Of a stretch of 64,000 bases of DNA, positions 52,595 through 61,256 are shown in pieces (within the stretch, counting starts at the first letter, position 1; every line of letters begins with the position of its first letter). Where the stretch lies: positions 824,894 through 888,893 of the forward strand of contig JAKPOP010000010.1 in assembly GCA_029547805.1 (NCBI GenBank), read 5' to 3'. The notes below the pieces were generated by a model. That model saw only the letters and a program-made list of their open reading frames with translations, was not told the origin of the DNA and did no database searches. The position numbers and the translations under genes were made by a program. The stretch comes from Deltaproteobacteria bacterium (GTDB lineage: Bacteria; Myxococcota_A; UBA9042; DTJE01).

Positions 52595-53850
52595 GCGATC
52601 TGGCGGATCGGGTGGAACGGGCCTGCCGGGAGGCCCGAGAGGCGGCCGGAGTCCTGGGACATACCTCGACCGACCAGCGGAACCGGGCACTCAAGGCCAT
52701 CGCCGAGGCACTGGTGCAGGAGGCCGCCGTCATCCTCGATGCCAATGCCGAGGACCTCCGGGCCGCCCGGGAGCGGGGAACCTCCGGAGCCCTGCTGGAC
52801 CGCCTGGCCCTCGACCGGCAGCGGATTCAGGGGATGGCCCAGGGGTTGCGGGAACTGGTCGCGCTGCCGGACCCCGTCGGATCCATCGAGGACCTCCGGA
52901 CGCGGCCCAACGGGCTGCTGGTGGGCCGGATGCGGATCCCCCTGGGGGTCGTGGCGATGATCTACGAGGCCCGTCCCAACGTGACCGCCGACGCTGCGGG
53001 GTTGTGCCTGAAGTCGGGCAACGCGGTAGTGCTGCGAGGGGGATCGGAGGCCTTCCGGTCCAACCGGGCCATCGGCGAGGCCATCGCCCGGGGTGTGACG
53101 GCGGCCGGGCTGCCGGCCGGGGCCGTGCAGGTGCTGGACACCCCGGACCGGGCCGCCGTGGACGCCCTGCTGGCCCAGGACCGTTTCGTGGACCTCGTGA
53201 TCCCCCGGGGCAGCGCCGGGCTGGTGCGGTCCGTCCAGTCCCGGACCCGAATCCCGGTGCTGGCCCATGCCGAGGGGGTCTGCCACGTCTTCGTCGATGC
53301 CTCGGCGGACCTGGAGATGGCCGAGGCCATCGCCGTCAACGCGAAGGTGCAGCGCCCCGGTGTCTGCAACGCGATGGAGACCCTGCTGGTGCACCAGGAC
53401 GCCGCCGACACGTTCCTGCCCCGGGTCGTGGCGGCCATGCGGTCCCACGGCGTGGAGGTCCGGGGCTGCCCCGAGAGCCGGGCCCGGGTCCCGGACCTCC
53501 GGCCTGCTGTCGAGGAGGACTTCGGCAAGGAGTTCCTGGACCTGATCCTGGCCCTCCGGGTCGTCGAGAGCCTGGAGGCGGCCGTGGCGCACATCCGGCG
53601 ATACGGGTCCCGGCATACCGATGCCATCGTGACCCGGGATCATGCCGCCGCGATGCGGTTCCTGCGGGAGGTCGATTCGTCCCTGGTCCTGGTCAACGCC
53701 TCGACCCGGTTCAACGACGGGGCACAACTGGGCCTGGGGGCCGAGATCGGCATCAGCACCACGCCCTTCCACGCCTTCGGTCCGATGGGCCTCGAGGAGC
53801 TGACCGCCCGGAAGTGGGTGGCCCTCGGGTCGGGGCAGGTCCGGGAGTGA
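52591..53850 (+). CDS. proA: Glutamate-5-semialdehyde dehydrogenase (gamma-glutamyl phosphate reductase)
   Basis: A 419-residue enzyme of the aldehyde dehydrogenase superfamily, the second step of proline synthesis: NADPH reduction of gamma-glutamyl phosphate. The catalytic cysteine is C259 in RPGVCNAMETLL. IPLGVVAMIYEARPNVTADAAGLCLKSGNAV is the family core, VIPRGSAGLV the nucleotide region, and NASTRFNDGAQLGLGAEIG the oligomer/active-site end. ATG 52591 overlaps the proB stop (ATGA), indicating coupling. It is followed, convergently, by the DegT-family gene 13 bp away. Confidence 0.97.
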   Translation: MSDLADRVERACREAREAAGVLGHTSTDQRNRALKAIAEALVQEAAVILDANAEDLRAARERGTSGALLDRLALDRQRIQGMAQGLRELVALPDPVGSIEDLRTRPNGLLVGRMRIPLGVVAMIYEARPNVTADAAGLCLKSGNAVVLRGGSEAFRSNRAIGEAIARGVTAAGLPAGAVQVLDTPDRAAVDALLAQDRFVDLVIPRGSAGLVRSVQSRTRIPVLAHAEGVCHVFVDASADLEMAEAIAVNAKVQRPGVCNAMETLLVHQDAADTFLPRVVAAMRSHGVEVRGCPESRARVPDLRPAVEEDFGKEFLDLILALRVVESLEAAVAHIRRYGSRHTDAIVTRDHAAAMRFLREVDSSLVLVNASTRFNDGAQLGLGAEIGISTTPFHAFGPMGLEELTARKWVALGSGQVRE

Positions 53851-53863
53851 CCCGGAAGGTCCC

Positions 53864-55090
53864 TCACCAGAGGCGGTTCGTCGCCTCGGCCATGCGCCGG
53901 ATGTCGGCCTCGCCGAGCCAGGGATGAAACGGCAGGTGAAGGGCCCGGCGGGCCACCGATGCGGCGTTCGGCATCGGGAGGTCGGACCCGAAGAGGCGGC
54001 TGCAATCGCAGAGCAGGTCGCGCTTCACGTCGATGCCTGCCCGGAGCAGATGGAAGGCCAGCCGATCTCGGTCCCCCGGCAGCAGGGTGAACATCCACAG
54101 GGCGTCCCGCCGTTCGAACCGCTGACGCAGCACCCGGGGCTCCAGCAGGTCGTCCAGCAGGCCCGCAAGGTGGATCCGCGCCTCGTTCTCGGAGTCCAGG
54201 CGATCCAGGGCAGCCAGTCCGACGGCGGCATGGAGTCCATGCAGGCGTCTCCGAGTTGGCCCCAGCACGGGCCGGGCCGGGTCCACCCGGCGATCCTCCA
54301 GGTCTCGTCCCACGAGGGCACAGGCACGGGCCGCCGGATAGGCCGAGAGGGCGAACACCGGGGGCCAGGTGATCAGGGCCTGGAAGACCTGCCGGACCAG
54401 GGCCCGAGTCGCCTCGACGGCACGCTCCCGGCCAGCCCCCACCATCCGGCGCATCCTGTCCGCGAGGTCCGGGTCGTCGGTGACCGCGATCCCGCCGCCC
54501 AGGGCGCTCAGGGGCTTCGAGGTCTCGAGGCTGTGGAAGCCGGCGACCCCGATGAGATTTCCCTGGTTTCCCCGCAGGAATTCATGGGCCCGGTCCTCCC
54601 CGATCGGGATTCCCTTCTTCTGGCACAGGTCCCGCAGCACCGCGACCGGGGCCTGGACGCCGAAGGTATGGGTCACGAGGACCAGCCGGGTCTCCGGATG
54701 ACGGCCCAGGCATTCCTCCAGCGACTCGGGGGAGAGATTGAAGGTCCGGGGGTCCACGTCGGCAAAGACCGGCCGGAGCCCCAGGTCCCTCACGGCGGCG
54801 GGAACCGCATGATAGGTGAAGGCCGGCACGACGACGGCCGACCCGGGGGAGAGCCGGAGACCCTGCAGGATCAGGGCCAGGGCCTCCCTCCCGGACGTCA
54901 CGGCGATGGCATGGCGCACGCCCAGGTATTTGGCAGCCGCCGACTCGAACTCGGCCACGATCGCCTCTGGGTCTCCCGATGCCCAGGACGACCCCCGAAG
55001 CACCGCCGGCACCAGCCCCCGGGGAAACGGGATCCGCTGACGCGCCAGGGGGAGCGCCTTCCAGACGCCTCGGCCTCCAGGATGCCTCAT
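53864..55090 (-). CDS. DegT/DnrJ/EryC1/StrS family aminotransferase
   Basis: A 408-residue PLP enzyme of the family that transfers an amino group to keto-sugar nucleotides. Seen: AFESAAAKYLG-type start of the core, VTSGREAL for phosphate binding, VVPAFTYHAVPAAV, FADVDPRTFNLSPES, IGEDRAHEF, and SLETSKPLSALGGG with the Schiff-base Lys. ATG 55090 is used: the upstream TTG at 55144 that would extend the frame is part of a -35 box. The leader is only about 20 nt and no strong ribosome-binding site is seen. No other sugar-nucleotide genes are adjacent, so the substrate (a surface sugar or a small molecule) is open. Confidence 0.88.
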   Translation of the reverse strand: MRHPGGRGVWKALPLARQRIPFPRGLVPAVLRGSSWASGDPEAIVAEFESAAAKYLGVRHAIAVTSGREALALILQGLRLSPGSAVVVPAFTYHAVPAAVRDLGLRPVFADVDPRTFNLSPESLEECLGRHPETRLVLVTHTFGVQAPVAVLRDLCQKKGIPIGEDRAHEFLRGNQGNLIGVAGFHSLETSKPLSALGGGIAVTDDPDLADRMRRMVGAGRERAVEATRALVRQVFQALITWPPVFALSAYPAARACALVGRDLEDRRVDPARPVLGPTRRRLHGLHAAVGLAALDRLDSENEARIHLAGLLDDLLEPRVLRQRFERRDALWMFTLLPGDRDRLAFHLLRAGIDVKRDLLCDCSRLFGSDLPMPNAASVARRALHLPFHPWLGEADIRRMAEATNRLW

Positions 55091-55115
55091 GCGCCACGCC
55101 AGGAAGAGGCGCTCC

Positions 55116-55144
55116 AGTATTGAACCCCCGCCGAGGAGTGTCAA
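55116..55144 (-). promoter_or_regulatory. Sigma-70 promoter of the DegT-family gene
   Basis: Minus-strand reading: consensus TTGACA (55139-55144), 17-bp spacer, AATACT (55116-55121). It decides that the gene starts at ATG 55090. Confidence 0.7.
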
Positions 55145-55168
55145 TGAGACCCGCGCCGGCCCGGGAAC

Positions 55169-55197
55169 TTGACAAGCCGGGGACTTGCCGCTACAAA
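55169..55197 (+). promoter_or_regulatory. Sigma-70 promoter of tRNA-Thr
   Basis: Consensus TTGACA (55169-55174), 17-bp spacer, TACAAA (55192-55197), about 28 bp upstream of the mature tRNA. Its -35 is only 24 bp from the -35 of the divergent DegT promoter. Confidence 0.75.
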
Positions 55198-55225
55198 CGC
55201 CCTCGCCTTGGGTCGTTGACAGAAC

Positions 55226-55301
55226 GCCACCTTAGCTCAGTCGGCAGAGCACTTGATTCGTAATCAGGGGGTCCGGGGTTCGAATCCCCGAGGTGGCTCC
55301 A
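55226..55301 (+). tRNA. tRNA-Thr (anticodon CGT)
   Basis: A complete 76-nt tRNA. The acceptor stem GCCACCT pairs with AGGTGGC (55291-55297), with discriminator T and a genome-encoded CCA (55299-55301). The D-arm has AGCTCAGTCGGCAGAGC, the anticodon loop TTCGTAA with CGT at 55259-55261, and the T-arm GGGGTTCGAATCCCC. CGT reads the ACG threonine codon, common in a GC-rich genome. No integrase or repeated 3' end lies nearby, so there is no sign of an integration site. No terminator is evident before the next gene. Confidence 0.97.
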
Positions 55302-55403
55302 CCAGGAACCTGTTCCCTCAACGGGTCGTCACCTCCATATCCCCGTGGACTCTTCGGAATCGATCGGTCATCCTTGATGTCCCGCGTTGCGGAGCAGGAG
55401 TCC

Positions 55404-56015
55404 ATGACCCGACGATGGAGACTGAACATCGGGAGCCCCCAGGAGGTGCCGTGGGCCGACCAGCCGGTCGGGGACGACACCGCCGCACGCTCCGAGGATT
55501 TCGGGGCCTCGGACCAGGAACCGCCGGACTGGCCCCTGGGGGAGGTCGCCTTCGAGGGGGCGATTGCCTCGGACGATGCCTCGTTCCAGGTCTCCCTGAC
55601 GGTGGGACCCGGCGACTGGGTGTACCCGGTGGTCCACGAGCCGATGACCCCCGCGGGACTGGACCCGGACCTGGCGGCCCAGGCGGAGCGGATCGCCCAG
55701 ATGGCCTCCCAGTTCACGGAATCGAACGACGCCCCGATCATCGAGGCGCTGCTGGACTACCTGGACCTGGCGGTGGTCGTGGCACCGGAGGCCTGCGACC
55801 CCCGAGACTGGATCGCCACGCACGCCCAGTGCCTGCCGGCAGACACGCAGGGCCTCGCGACCTTCTTCCTGCCGGACTGGATCGACCGGGCCTTCAACGG
55901 CCTGACCGAGCAGGGCCAGAGTGCCCCCTGGTCCATGGGGGCCGTGGGCAGCGCGGTGCGGTTCGTCCTGCCGCCGGAGGGGCCCGGCCGGAGCCCCGGG
56001 ACGGGCCTGCGATGA
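55404..56015 (+). CDS. Uncharacterised 203-residue protein after tRNA-Thr
   Basis: Not recognised. The protein is acidic and soluble, with no signal peptide or membrane segment. ATG 55404 follows CAGGAG; an ATG at 55377 has no ribosome-binding site. The centre has a beta-like part (VAFEGAIASDDASFQVSLTVGPGDWVYPV) and a helical part (AAQAERIAQMASQFTESN then PIIEALLDYLDLAVVV). Its stop overlaps the start of the TPR membrane protein (ATGA), so the two are translationally coupled and probably work together. It may be cotranscribed with the tRNA, since no separate promoter was found. Confidence 0.65.
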   Translation: MTRRWRLNIGSPQEVPWADQPVGDDTAARSEDFGASDQEPPDWPLGEVAFEGAIASDDASFQVSLTVGPGDWVYPVVHEPMTPAGLDPDLAAQAERIAQMASQFTESNDAPIIEALLDYLDLAVVVAPEACDPRDWIATHAQCLPADTQGLATFFLPDWIDRAFNGLTEQGQSAPWSMGAVGSAVRFVLPPEGPGRSPGTGLR

Positions 56016-57283
56016 GACCTCCGGCATTCTGGCGGCCCGGCGTCCTGGTCCTGGGGGTCCTTGGGGTCCTGGTGTCTCCCGTCGGGGTCCGGGGTCAGGC
56101 CCCGGAGGGCCCGGTGCTGCCCCCGGGACAGGAGGACCTCTTCCGGCGGATCCTGGCCCCCGACGGGACCCCGTGCTCCCTGACCGGGGTCCTGGTGGAC
56201 CGGGACCGGGTCCGGGGGACCTACCGCTGCGGCACCGAGACGGTGCAGGCCCTCTTGAGGCCCACGACGACGGGGCCGGGCACCGAGGACCTGGCCTTCG
56301 AGGTCACCGTCTCTCCGGGCCATCCCGCCCTGGAACGGGTCGTCCGGCAGGCGATGGGCCGCCTGCGAGGCCAGGTGCGGGTGGAACGCCCGGCCCCCCG
56401 GGAATCGGAACCCCCACCGCCGGACCCCGTCACCGCCCCGGCCCCAGAATTCACCCCCGAAGAACAGGTCCGGTACGACCAGGCCGAGGCGCTGGTGAAG
56501 GCCGGCCGGTGCCCCGAGGCCCTGGACCTGCTGGAGTCGATGGCCCGCCGGCGGCCGGTCTCCCAGACGCTGGGCCTGATGGTGGTCTGCCTGGCCGCCG
56601 ACGCCCTGGACCGGGACCGGGTCCAGGAGGAGGTGGCCCGGGCCGAGGCCCGGCCCGACGACCCCCTGTCGGCCTTCCGGGCCGGCGTGATCAGCCACTA
56701 TGCCGGCCACCGCCTCGCCGGCACCCGGGCCGAGAAGGCCGCCTTCTACCGCGATGCCATCCGGTTCCTGGAACGGACGCTGCCGGCCTATGACCACGTC
56801 ACCCGGGTCCACCTCTACCTGGCCGTCAGCCACCATCGTCTGGGTCATCCGACCGAGGCGGAGGCCGCCATCGCAAAGGCCGTGGCCCTCGCCGAGGGGA
56901 CCGGAGACGCCGACGCCTGGTACTGCCGGGCCGAGGTCCGCCACCGGAAGGACCTGGCCGGGGCCCTGCAGGACATCGAGACCTACTTCCGGGTGATGGC
57001 CCCGAACATCGCCCGGGGGGCGATCCATTCCCCCGCCAAGCAACGCCGCGTCCGGGAGATGCAGGCCCGGCTGGAACGGGCCCGGTCGGGGGAAGAACCC
57101 CTGGGTCCCGACGAGGAACTCTTCGACCCGCTACCGAACCCGTGGCGATCCTTCGTCGATCGGCACCGCCGATTCCTGGGATCGGCCGTCCTACTGGGAC
57201 TGGCGGGAGTGCTGGGGGCCGTCATCCTGGGCATCCGCCGGAGAGTCCGACGGGGATCCGGTCCCCGAGTCCCGCCCCCCTGA
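56012..57283 (+). CDS. TPR-like repeat protein with signal peptide and C-terminal membrane anchor
   Basis: A 423-residue envelope protein. Residues 1-28 form a signal peptide ending VRGQ. A small domain with two cysteines (DGTPCSLTGVLVDRDRVRGTYRCG) and a Pro-rich linker lead into helical TPR-like repeats: EEQVRYDQAEALVKAGRCPEALDLLE, VHLYLAVSHHRLGHPTEAEAAIAKAVAL, and a DLAGALQDIETYF unit. The C-terminus has a transmembrane helix (GSAVLLGLAGVLGAVILGI) followed by RRRVRR. A periplasmic scaffold held in the inner membrane is the simplest reading. Its last 93 bases overlap the convergent flippase-like gene. Confidence 0.75.
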   Translation: MRPPAFWRPGVLVLGVLGVLVSPVGVRGQAPEGPVLPPGQEDLFRRILAPDGTPCSLTGVLVDRDRVRGTYRCGTETVQALLRPTTTGPGTEDLAFEVTVSPGHPALERVVRQAMGRLRGQVRVERPAPRESEPPPPDPVTAPAPEFTPEEQVRYDQAEALVKAGRCPEALDLLESMARRRPVSQTLGLMVVCLAADALDRDRVQEEVARAEARPDDPLSAFRAGVISHYAGHRLAGTRAEKAAFYRDAIRFLERTLPAYDHVTRVHLYLAVSHHRLGHPTEAEAAIAKAVALAEGTGDADAWYCRAEVRHRKDLAGALQDIETYFRVMAPNIARGAIHSPAKQRRVREMQARLERARSGEEPLGPDEELFDPLPNPWRSFVDRHRRFLGSAVLLGLAGVLGAVILGIRRRVRRGSGPRVPPP

Positions 57284-58312
57284 GGTTCCGGCAGCCCTTG
57301 CCCCGTCCGACCCACCCGGTCGTCCGCGGCGAACGAAGCGCCATCCCTGTCGGAGGTCCCACATCATCCGGACCATCGACTCCCGGAACCAGGACTGGAA
57401 CGACAGGGCGAAGACCGGGGGGACCCAGGCCGTGATCAGTCCGAATGCCAGGCCTACTGCCACCGCCACCGGCGAGGAGGTCCACTGGGCCAGGCCGGCC
57501 ACCAGGACTCCCTCCCGGACGCCGAGCCCCCCCAGGGAGACGGGAATCTTCGACAGCAGCACCGACCCGGCCCGCCAGGCCATCGCCGATGCCAGGGGCC
57601 ATGCCACCCCGGCGGCCCGCCCCATCCACCACAGGGCCCCGGTGAGGGCGAGGTTGGCCAGGCAGGCGTAGGCCAACATCCCGGCCCGGAAGCCCGGCGA
57701 CGTCCTCCGGAGGGCCCCGGTGAAGGCCAGGATGCCGGCATGCCGTTGGAGGGGCCCCAGGGCGGCGATCCTCGCCGCCAGCGTGATGCCTCCGATGCCA
57801 GCGATGAAGGCCAGGGACAGAGCCGCCGCCAGGGTCCCCAAGGACCCGTGGCCCAACCAGGAGGCCCCGGTGCCTCCGGCGATCAATACGAGGTGGGACA
57901 CCAGGTTGATGCCCCGGTCGAACGCGACGATCCCCAGAGCCTCCCCGAAGGGGCATCCGATCCGGACCTGGACCTGCCGAGCCTTCCAGACCTCCTCGGC
58001 CTGGGCCGGTGCCAGGGCACCCAGGGCCACCGCCGGCAGCGCCATCGCCCCGACATCCCGAAGGGACAGCGGACATCCCAGGTGCCGCAGAATGCGTCTC
58101 AGTTTGTCCAGTTCCAGCGCCAGGCCCTCGGCCAGGGCGACCAGCACGGTGCCGATGACCGGCCATCGGCCCACCGACCGAAGGGAGGCCACCAACTCCC
58201 CGAAGGGGACCTGGGACACGAGGGCGCCCAGGATGGCGAGACTCAGGACCAGGGCCAGGCCCCGGGAGGGCCAGGGGCCCGGGACCCTCGGACAGCGGTC
58301 GTCCCTCACCAT
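57191..58312 (-). CDS. Lysylphosphatidylglycerol synthase TM-region / flippase-like membrane protein
   Basis: A 373-residue polytopic inner-membrane protein with about eight helices, of the LPG_synthase_TM (YbhN/AglD-like) family. These proteins flip lipids or assist glycosylation and lack the soluble aminoacyl-transferase domain of MprF. Family features: ALGALAPAQAEEVWKARQVQ, FDRGINLVSHLVL, and a late KIPVSLGGLGVREGVLVAGLA stretch. ATG 58312 overlaps the upstream stop as ATGGTGA, so translation is coupled to the radical SAM gene. The hydrophilic 45-residue tail is encoded opposite the end of the TPR gene and may have arisen by stop-codon loss. Confidence 0.82.
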   Translation of the reverse strand: MVRDDRCPRVPGPWPSRGLALVLSLAILGALVSQVPFGELVASLRSVGRWPVIGTVLVALAEGLALELDKLRRILRHLGCPLSLRDVGAMALPAVALGALAPAQAEEVWKARQVQVRIGCPFGEALGIVAFDRGINLVSHLVLIAGGTGASWLGHGSLGTLAAALSLAFIAGIGGITLAARIAALGPLQRHAGILAFTGALRRTSPGFRAGMLAYACLANLALTGALWWMGRAAGVAWPLASAMAWRAGSVLLSKIPVSLGGLGVREGVLVAGLAQWTSSPVAVAVGLAFGLITAWVPPVFALSFQSWFRESMVRMMWDLRQGWRFVRRGRPGGSDGARAAGTSGGRDSGTGSPSDSPADAQDDGPQHSRQSQ

Positions 58313-59616
58313 CCTCCGCCCCCCTGCGACCCGGCCCTCATCCAGGTGGCAAGCCGGCGGGCCAGGGCAGGCCACCGGCCCCAGGGAAGGTCCCGGTCCT
58401 CGCGCAGCCGGATCAGGCGCCGGGGGTTCCCGTAGGCCAGTCCGTAGGCCAGGGCCCGCCAGCGGGCCGCCCGACGCATCCCCGCCGTGGGGATCTCGAC
58501 GAGCCTCCGCCAGGGCCAGCAGACCGAGAAGTGCACGTAGTCGAACCGACCATCGAGGGCGGCCCGGGCCAGATCGAGACCATCCCGACCATGGGCCTCT
58601 GGGAGACCCGCCAGGAAGTACCCCGTCACCCGGATCCCGTGGCGCTGCATCGTCCTGAGGAGACCGTCCAGGTGTCCGTCGTCCAGGGGCCGCCCGATCC
58701 GGGAGCGCACCTCCGACGAGACGCTCTCGACCCCGATGGCCACCTGCCGGGTCCCGGCGGCGGCCATCTCCTCGACCCATTCCTGGTCCAGCAGGTCGCC
58801 CCGCAGGCCGTTGGGAAACTGGAGTTCCACCCCAGGCAGACGCCGTCGCACCAGGGTCAGCAGGCGCCCGAACGCCAGGGGGTCGCCCAGGGGCTGCTCG
58901 TCCTCGAACAGGAAGCGGCGCGTCCCGAAGTCCCGGCGGAGGCGGGCCATCTCGTCCAGGACCGCCTCCGGGTCCCGTCCCCGCCAGGTCCCCCGGTAAC
59001 GGGCAGGAACCGGGCAGAAGGAGCAGGCCAGGGGACATCCCCGAGACGTCTCGACGGCAGCCCGGGGAGGTCCTCTCCGGATGTCGTGGCTCCCGTAATG
59101 AACCTGGGGAAAGACCTCCCGATCCGGAACCGGAAGGCGATCCCCCGGCAACCAGGCAGGATCCGTGGGCCCGAGCACTCCGTCGGCAGCCGCCACTCCG
59201 GCCGGCGTCCTCCCCCTTCCACCCTCCAGGAGGTCCACCAGCGCCGGAATGCCCTCCTCGGGGTCGCCCGTCACCGCGAAGTCCGCCTGGCCCGGCCCCA
59301 GAAAGGCATCGGGGTGCAGCGCCGCCGCGGTGCCGACCACGGCCGTCCGAATGTCCCCAGATGCGCGGACCTGTGCCAGCAGGCGACGAACCACCCGGAC
59401 GTTCCGGATCGAGGTCTCCAGCACCACCAGGGACGGAACGGGGGACCGGGAGAGGCGTCTGCCCAGGGCATCCGGGAACAACCGGAGGTCCAGGCCCTCC
59501 ACGGGCCGGCCCCGGGACCGGAGCACCGTCGCCAGGGAGGCCAGCCCCAGAGGAAAGGTGGCCTCGAAGGTCACCGGCGGGGCCACCAGCAGCACCGGGC
59601 GGGGCGAGATCTCCAT
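58306..59616 (-). CDS. Radical SAM enzyme with B12-binding-like N-terminus
   Basis: A 436-residue Fe-S enzyme of the class B (cobalamin-binding plus radical SAM) type. Residues 7-130 look like a Rossmann-type B12-binding domain (PVLLVAPP, FPLGLASLATVLRSRG, TAVVGTAAALHPDAFL); the usual DxHxxG is not evident. The radical SAM core has C194, C198 and C201 in SRGCPLACSFCPVP. Then FLFEDEQPLGDPLAFGRLL and a VAIGVESVSSEVRSRIGRP stretch follow the standard order. It starts at ATG 59616 and ends overlapping the flippase-like gene. Methylation or rearrangement of a lipid or hopanoid-like substrate is possible, but no substrate can be read. Confidence 0.85.
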   Translation of the reverse strand: MEISPRPVLLVAPPVTFEATFPLGLASLATVLRSRGRPVEGLDLRLFPDALGRRLSRSPVPSLVVLETSIRNVRVVRRLLAQVRASGDIRTAVVGTAAALHPDAFLGPGQADFAVTGDPEEGIPALVDLLEGGRGRTPAGVAAADGVLGPTDPAWLPGDRLPVPDREVFPQVHYGSHDIRRGPPRAAVETSRGCPLACSFCPVPARYRGTWRGRDPEAVLDEMARLRRDFGTRRFLFEDEQPLGDPLAFGRLLTLVRRRLPGVELQFPNGLRGDLLDQEWVEEMAAAGTRQVAIGVESVSSEVRSRIGRPLDDGHLDGLLRTMQRHGIRVTGYFLAGLPEAHGRDGLDLARAALDGRFDYVHFSVCWPWRRLVEIPTAGMRRAARWRALAYGLAYGNPRRLIRLREDRDLPWGRWPALARRLATWMRAGSQGGGGW

Positions 59617-59733
59617 GGCCTGATGAGACCATGACCCGGGACCTCGGGCAAGGACCGACCGCCGCGACATCGAACCGCGAGCGGTCCCCGGTCGCAACAG
59701 GAACACCCCGAGCATCCCGGAAGGCTTCGGGAC

Positions 59734-59760
59734 TTGACCCCCGGGAAAATCTGCTATGCT
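59734..59760 (+). promoter_or_regulatory. Predicted promoter of the HemN-like operon
   Basis: TTGACC (59734-59739) and TATGCT (59755-59760), with TGC before the -10, giving an extended -10. The 15-bp spacer is short for a classical promoter; the extended -10 may compensate. It lies 53 bp before GTG 59814. Confidence 0.5.
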
Positions 59761-59813
59761 TCCCCCGCCGGAGGAGGACGGGGGAGGAGAACAGACAGGG
59801 GGAGAACAGTCTG

Positions 59814-61256
59814 GTGTCATGCAAGGAACGACCCGATGGGGCGGGACCCGAGGGGGGCTCCGGAACCGCCGACCGCCGGGGGGACACACGGAGTGTGCCG
59901 AGCCCAGGACACCTGCCTCGGCGGAGCCGGCGATCCATCCTGGGGTACCATCTTGACCCCTACCCGAACCCGTCGGCCCTGAGGCTGCCACCGGCGCCTG
60001 CCTCGCTGGCCGAACTGGTCGTGGAGTGGCGCGACTTCCTGGCGCACTCCCGGTTCGCCCGGGACATCGGCCTCCACTTGCACGTTCCCTACTGCCGCAG
60101 CAAGTGCCGCTTCTGCGACTGCAGCAGCACGCCGGTTGGGGCCGCCGTGGACTACCGGGCCTACCTGGAGGACCTCCAGGCGGAGGTCGCCACCCTGGCC
60201 CCACTGTTCCGGGACGTGGCGTTCCGGCGCCTCTACATTGGTGGAGGCACTCCGAATCTCCTCCCGGACCCCCTGCTCGCCTCGTTGCTCGAGACCGTGA
60301 ACCGCCACTTCCGGACGGAACCCGGCGCCGTGCGATGCATCGAGTTCGCCCCCGAGCGGACCCGGACGACGAACCTGGCCATCGCCCGAAGTGCCGGCAT
60401 CAATCGCCTCTCCCTCGGGGTGCAGACCCTGACCCCGGGCCTGCTCTCCTCCCTGGGTCGCCCCGGGGCCTCTCCGGAGATCGCGCTCCGGGCCCTGGAA
60501 CTGGTCCGGCAGGCGGGCTTCCAGGAGGTGAACCTCGACCTCATCTTCGGCCTCGCCGGGGAGACCCCCGAGACCTTCCATCGGGGCCTCGAGGTCCTGC
60601 TGGCCCGGGAACCGGACACGATCACCGTGCAACTGGTCCACGACTCGAAGATCGCCCAGGTCTATGGGGACCGGGACCACCGTCGATCGGTGGAGGATGC
60701 CTACGTGGACTACGTCCGGAGGACCCTGCCTTCGATCCATCGGTCCTTCCCGGCCTACCAGGGCCATCTGCGACCCGGGGTCTGCGTGCTGGTGCACCGC
60801 CGGATGACGCGCCCCTGGGACCAGTGGCTGGACTTCTTCTCCTGCCTGGACCGGGACCTGATCTCGACCCTGGGCCTGGGTCCGATGGCCCACTCCCGCC
60901 TCGAGGGTCGCCTGGCCTACCAGTGCCAGTTCGGGGCCCGGGAGCCGGGCGCCCTGAACTACGTCTTCCACAGGCTCACGGAGGAACTGGCGGCCTTCAT
61001 CGACACCGCCTGTGCCCTGGCGACCCAGGGCCGATTCCGACTCGAGGACGTCCAGCAACGGATCGGGTCGGTTCCTCCGCGTCTGCTGGAGGAGATTGCC
61101 CACCTGGAGCGGCAGGGACGCCTGGTCCGAGCCGGCGAGGAGTGGGTCGGCTGGAAAGGGGCCCAGAATCCCCTGATGCCCGCCGTCGATCGCCTGGCCC
61201 TGGAATGCCGCCGTATCCGCCTGAACCCCGACACCCCCTGGAGGAATCCCCCATGA
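59814..61256 (+). CDS. HemN/HemW-like radical SAM protein
   Basis: About 480 residues. GTG 59814 is chosen because it follows GGGGGAGA and the promoter at 59734-59760; the open frame continues upstream but would precede the promoter. After about 70 residues of basic, low-complexity N-terminus, the coproporphyrinogen-dehydrogenase-like core appears: HLHVPYCRSKCRFCDC with C94, C98 and C101, IGGGTPN, RLSLGVQTL, and NLDLIFGLAGET. The C-terminal region differs from true HemN and has a helix-rich end, as in many HemN-like proteins of unassigned function. The next gene overlaps by ATGA. Anaerobic coproporphyrinogen oxidase activity is not assured. Confidence 0.8.
   Translation: MSCKERPDGAGPEGGSGTADRRGDTRSVPSPGHLPRRSRRSILGYHLDPYPNPSALRLPPAPASLAELVVEWRDFLAHSRFARDIGLHLHVPYCRSKCRFCDCSSTPVGAAVDYRAYLEDLQAEVATLAPLFRDVAFRRLYIGGGTPNLLPDPLLASLLETVNRHFRTEPGAVRCIEFAPERTRTTNLAIARSAGINRLSLGVQTLTPGLLSSLGRPGASPEIALRALELVRQAGFQEVNLDLIFGLAGETPETFHRGLEVLLAREPDTITVQLVHDSKIAQVYGDRDHRRSVEDAYVDYVRRTLPSIHRSFPAYQGHLRPGVCVLVHRRMTRPWDQWLDFFSCLDRDLISTLGLGPMAHSRLEGRLAYQCQFGAREPGALNYVFHRLTEELAAFIDTACALATQGRFRLEDVQQRIGSVPPRLLEEIAHLERQGRLVRAGEEWVGWKGAQNPLMPAVDRLALECRRIRLNPDTPWRNPP

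Noticed and set aside
55091..55144. TTG 55144 as the DegT gene start
   Set aside because: This TTG is the first part of a consensus TTGACA -35 box with a 17-bp spaced -10.
55226..55330. tRNA-Thr as an integration site
   Set aside because: No integrase, no repeated tRNA 3' end and no change in gene style downstream.
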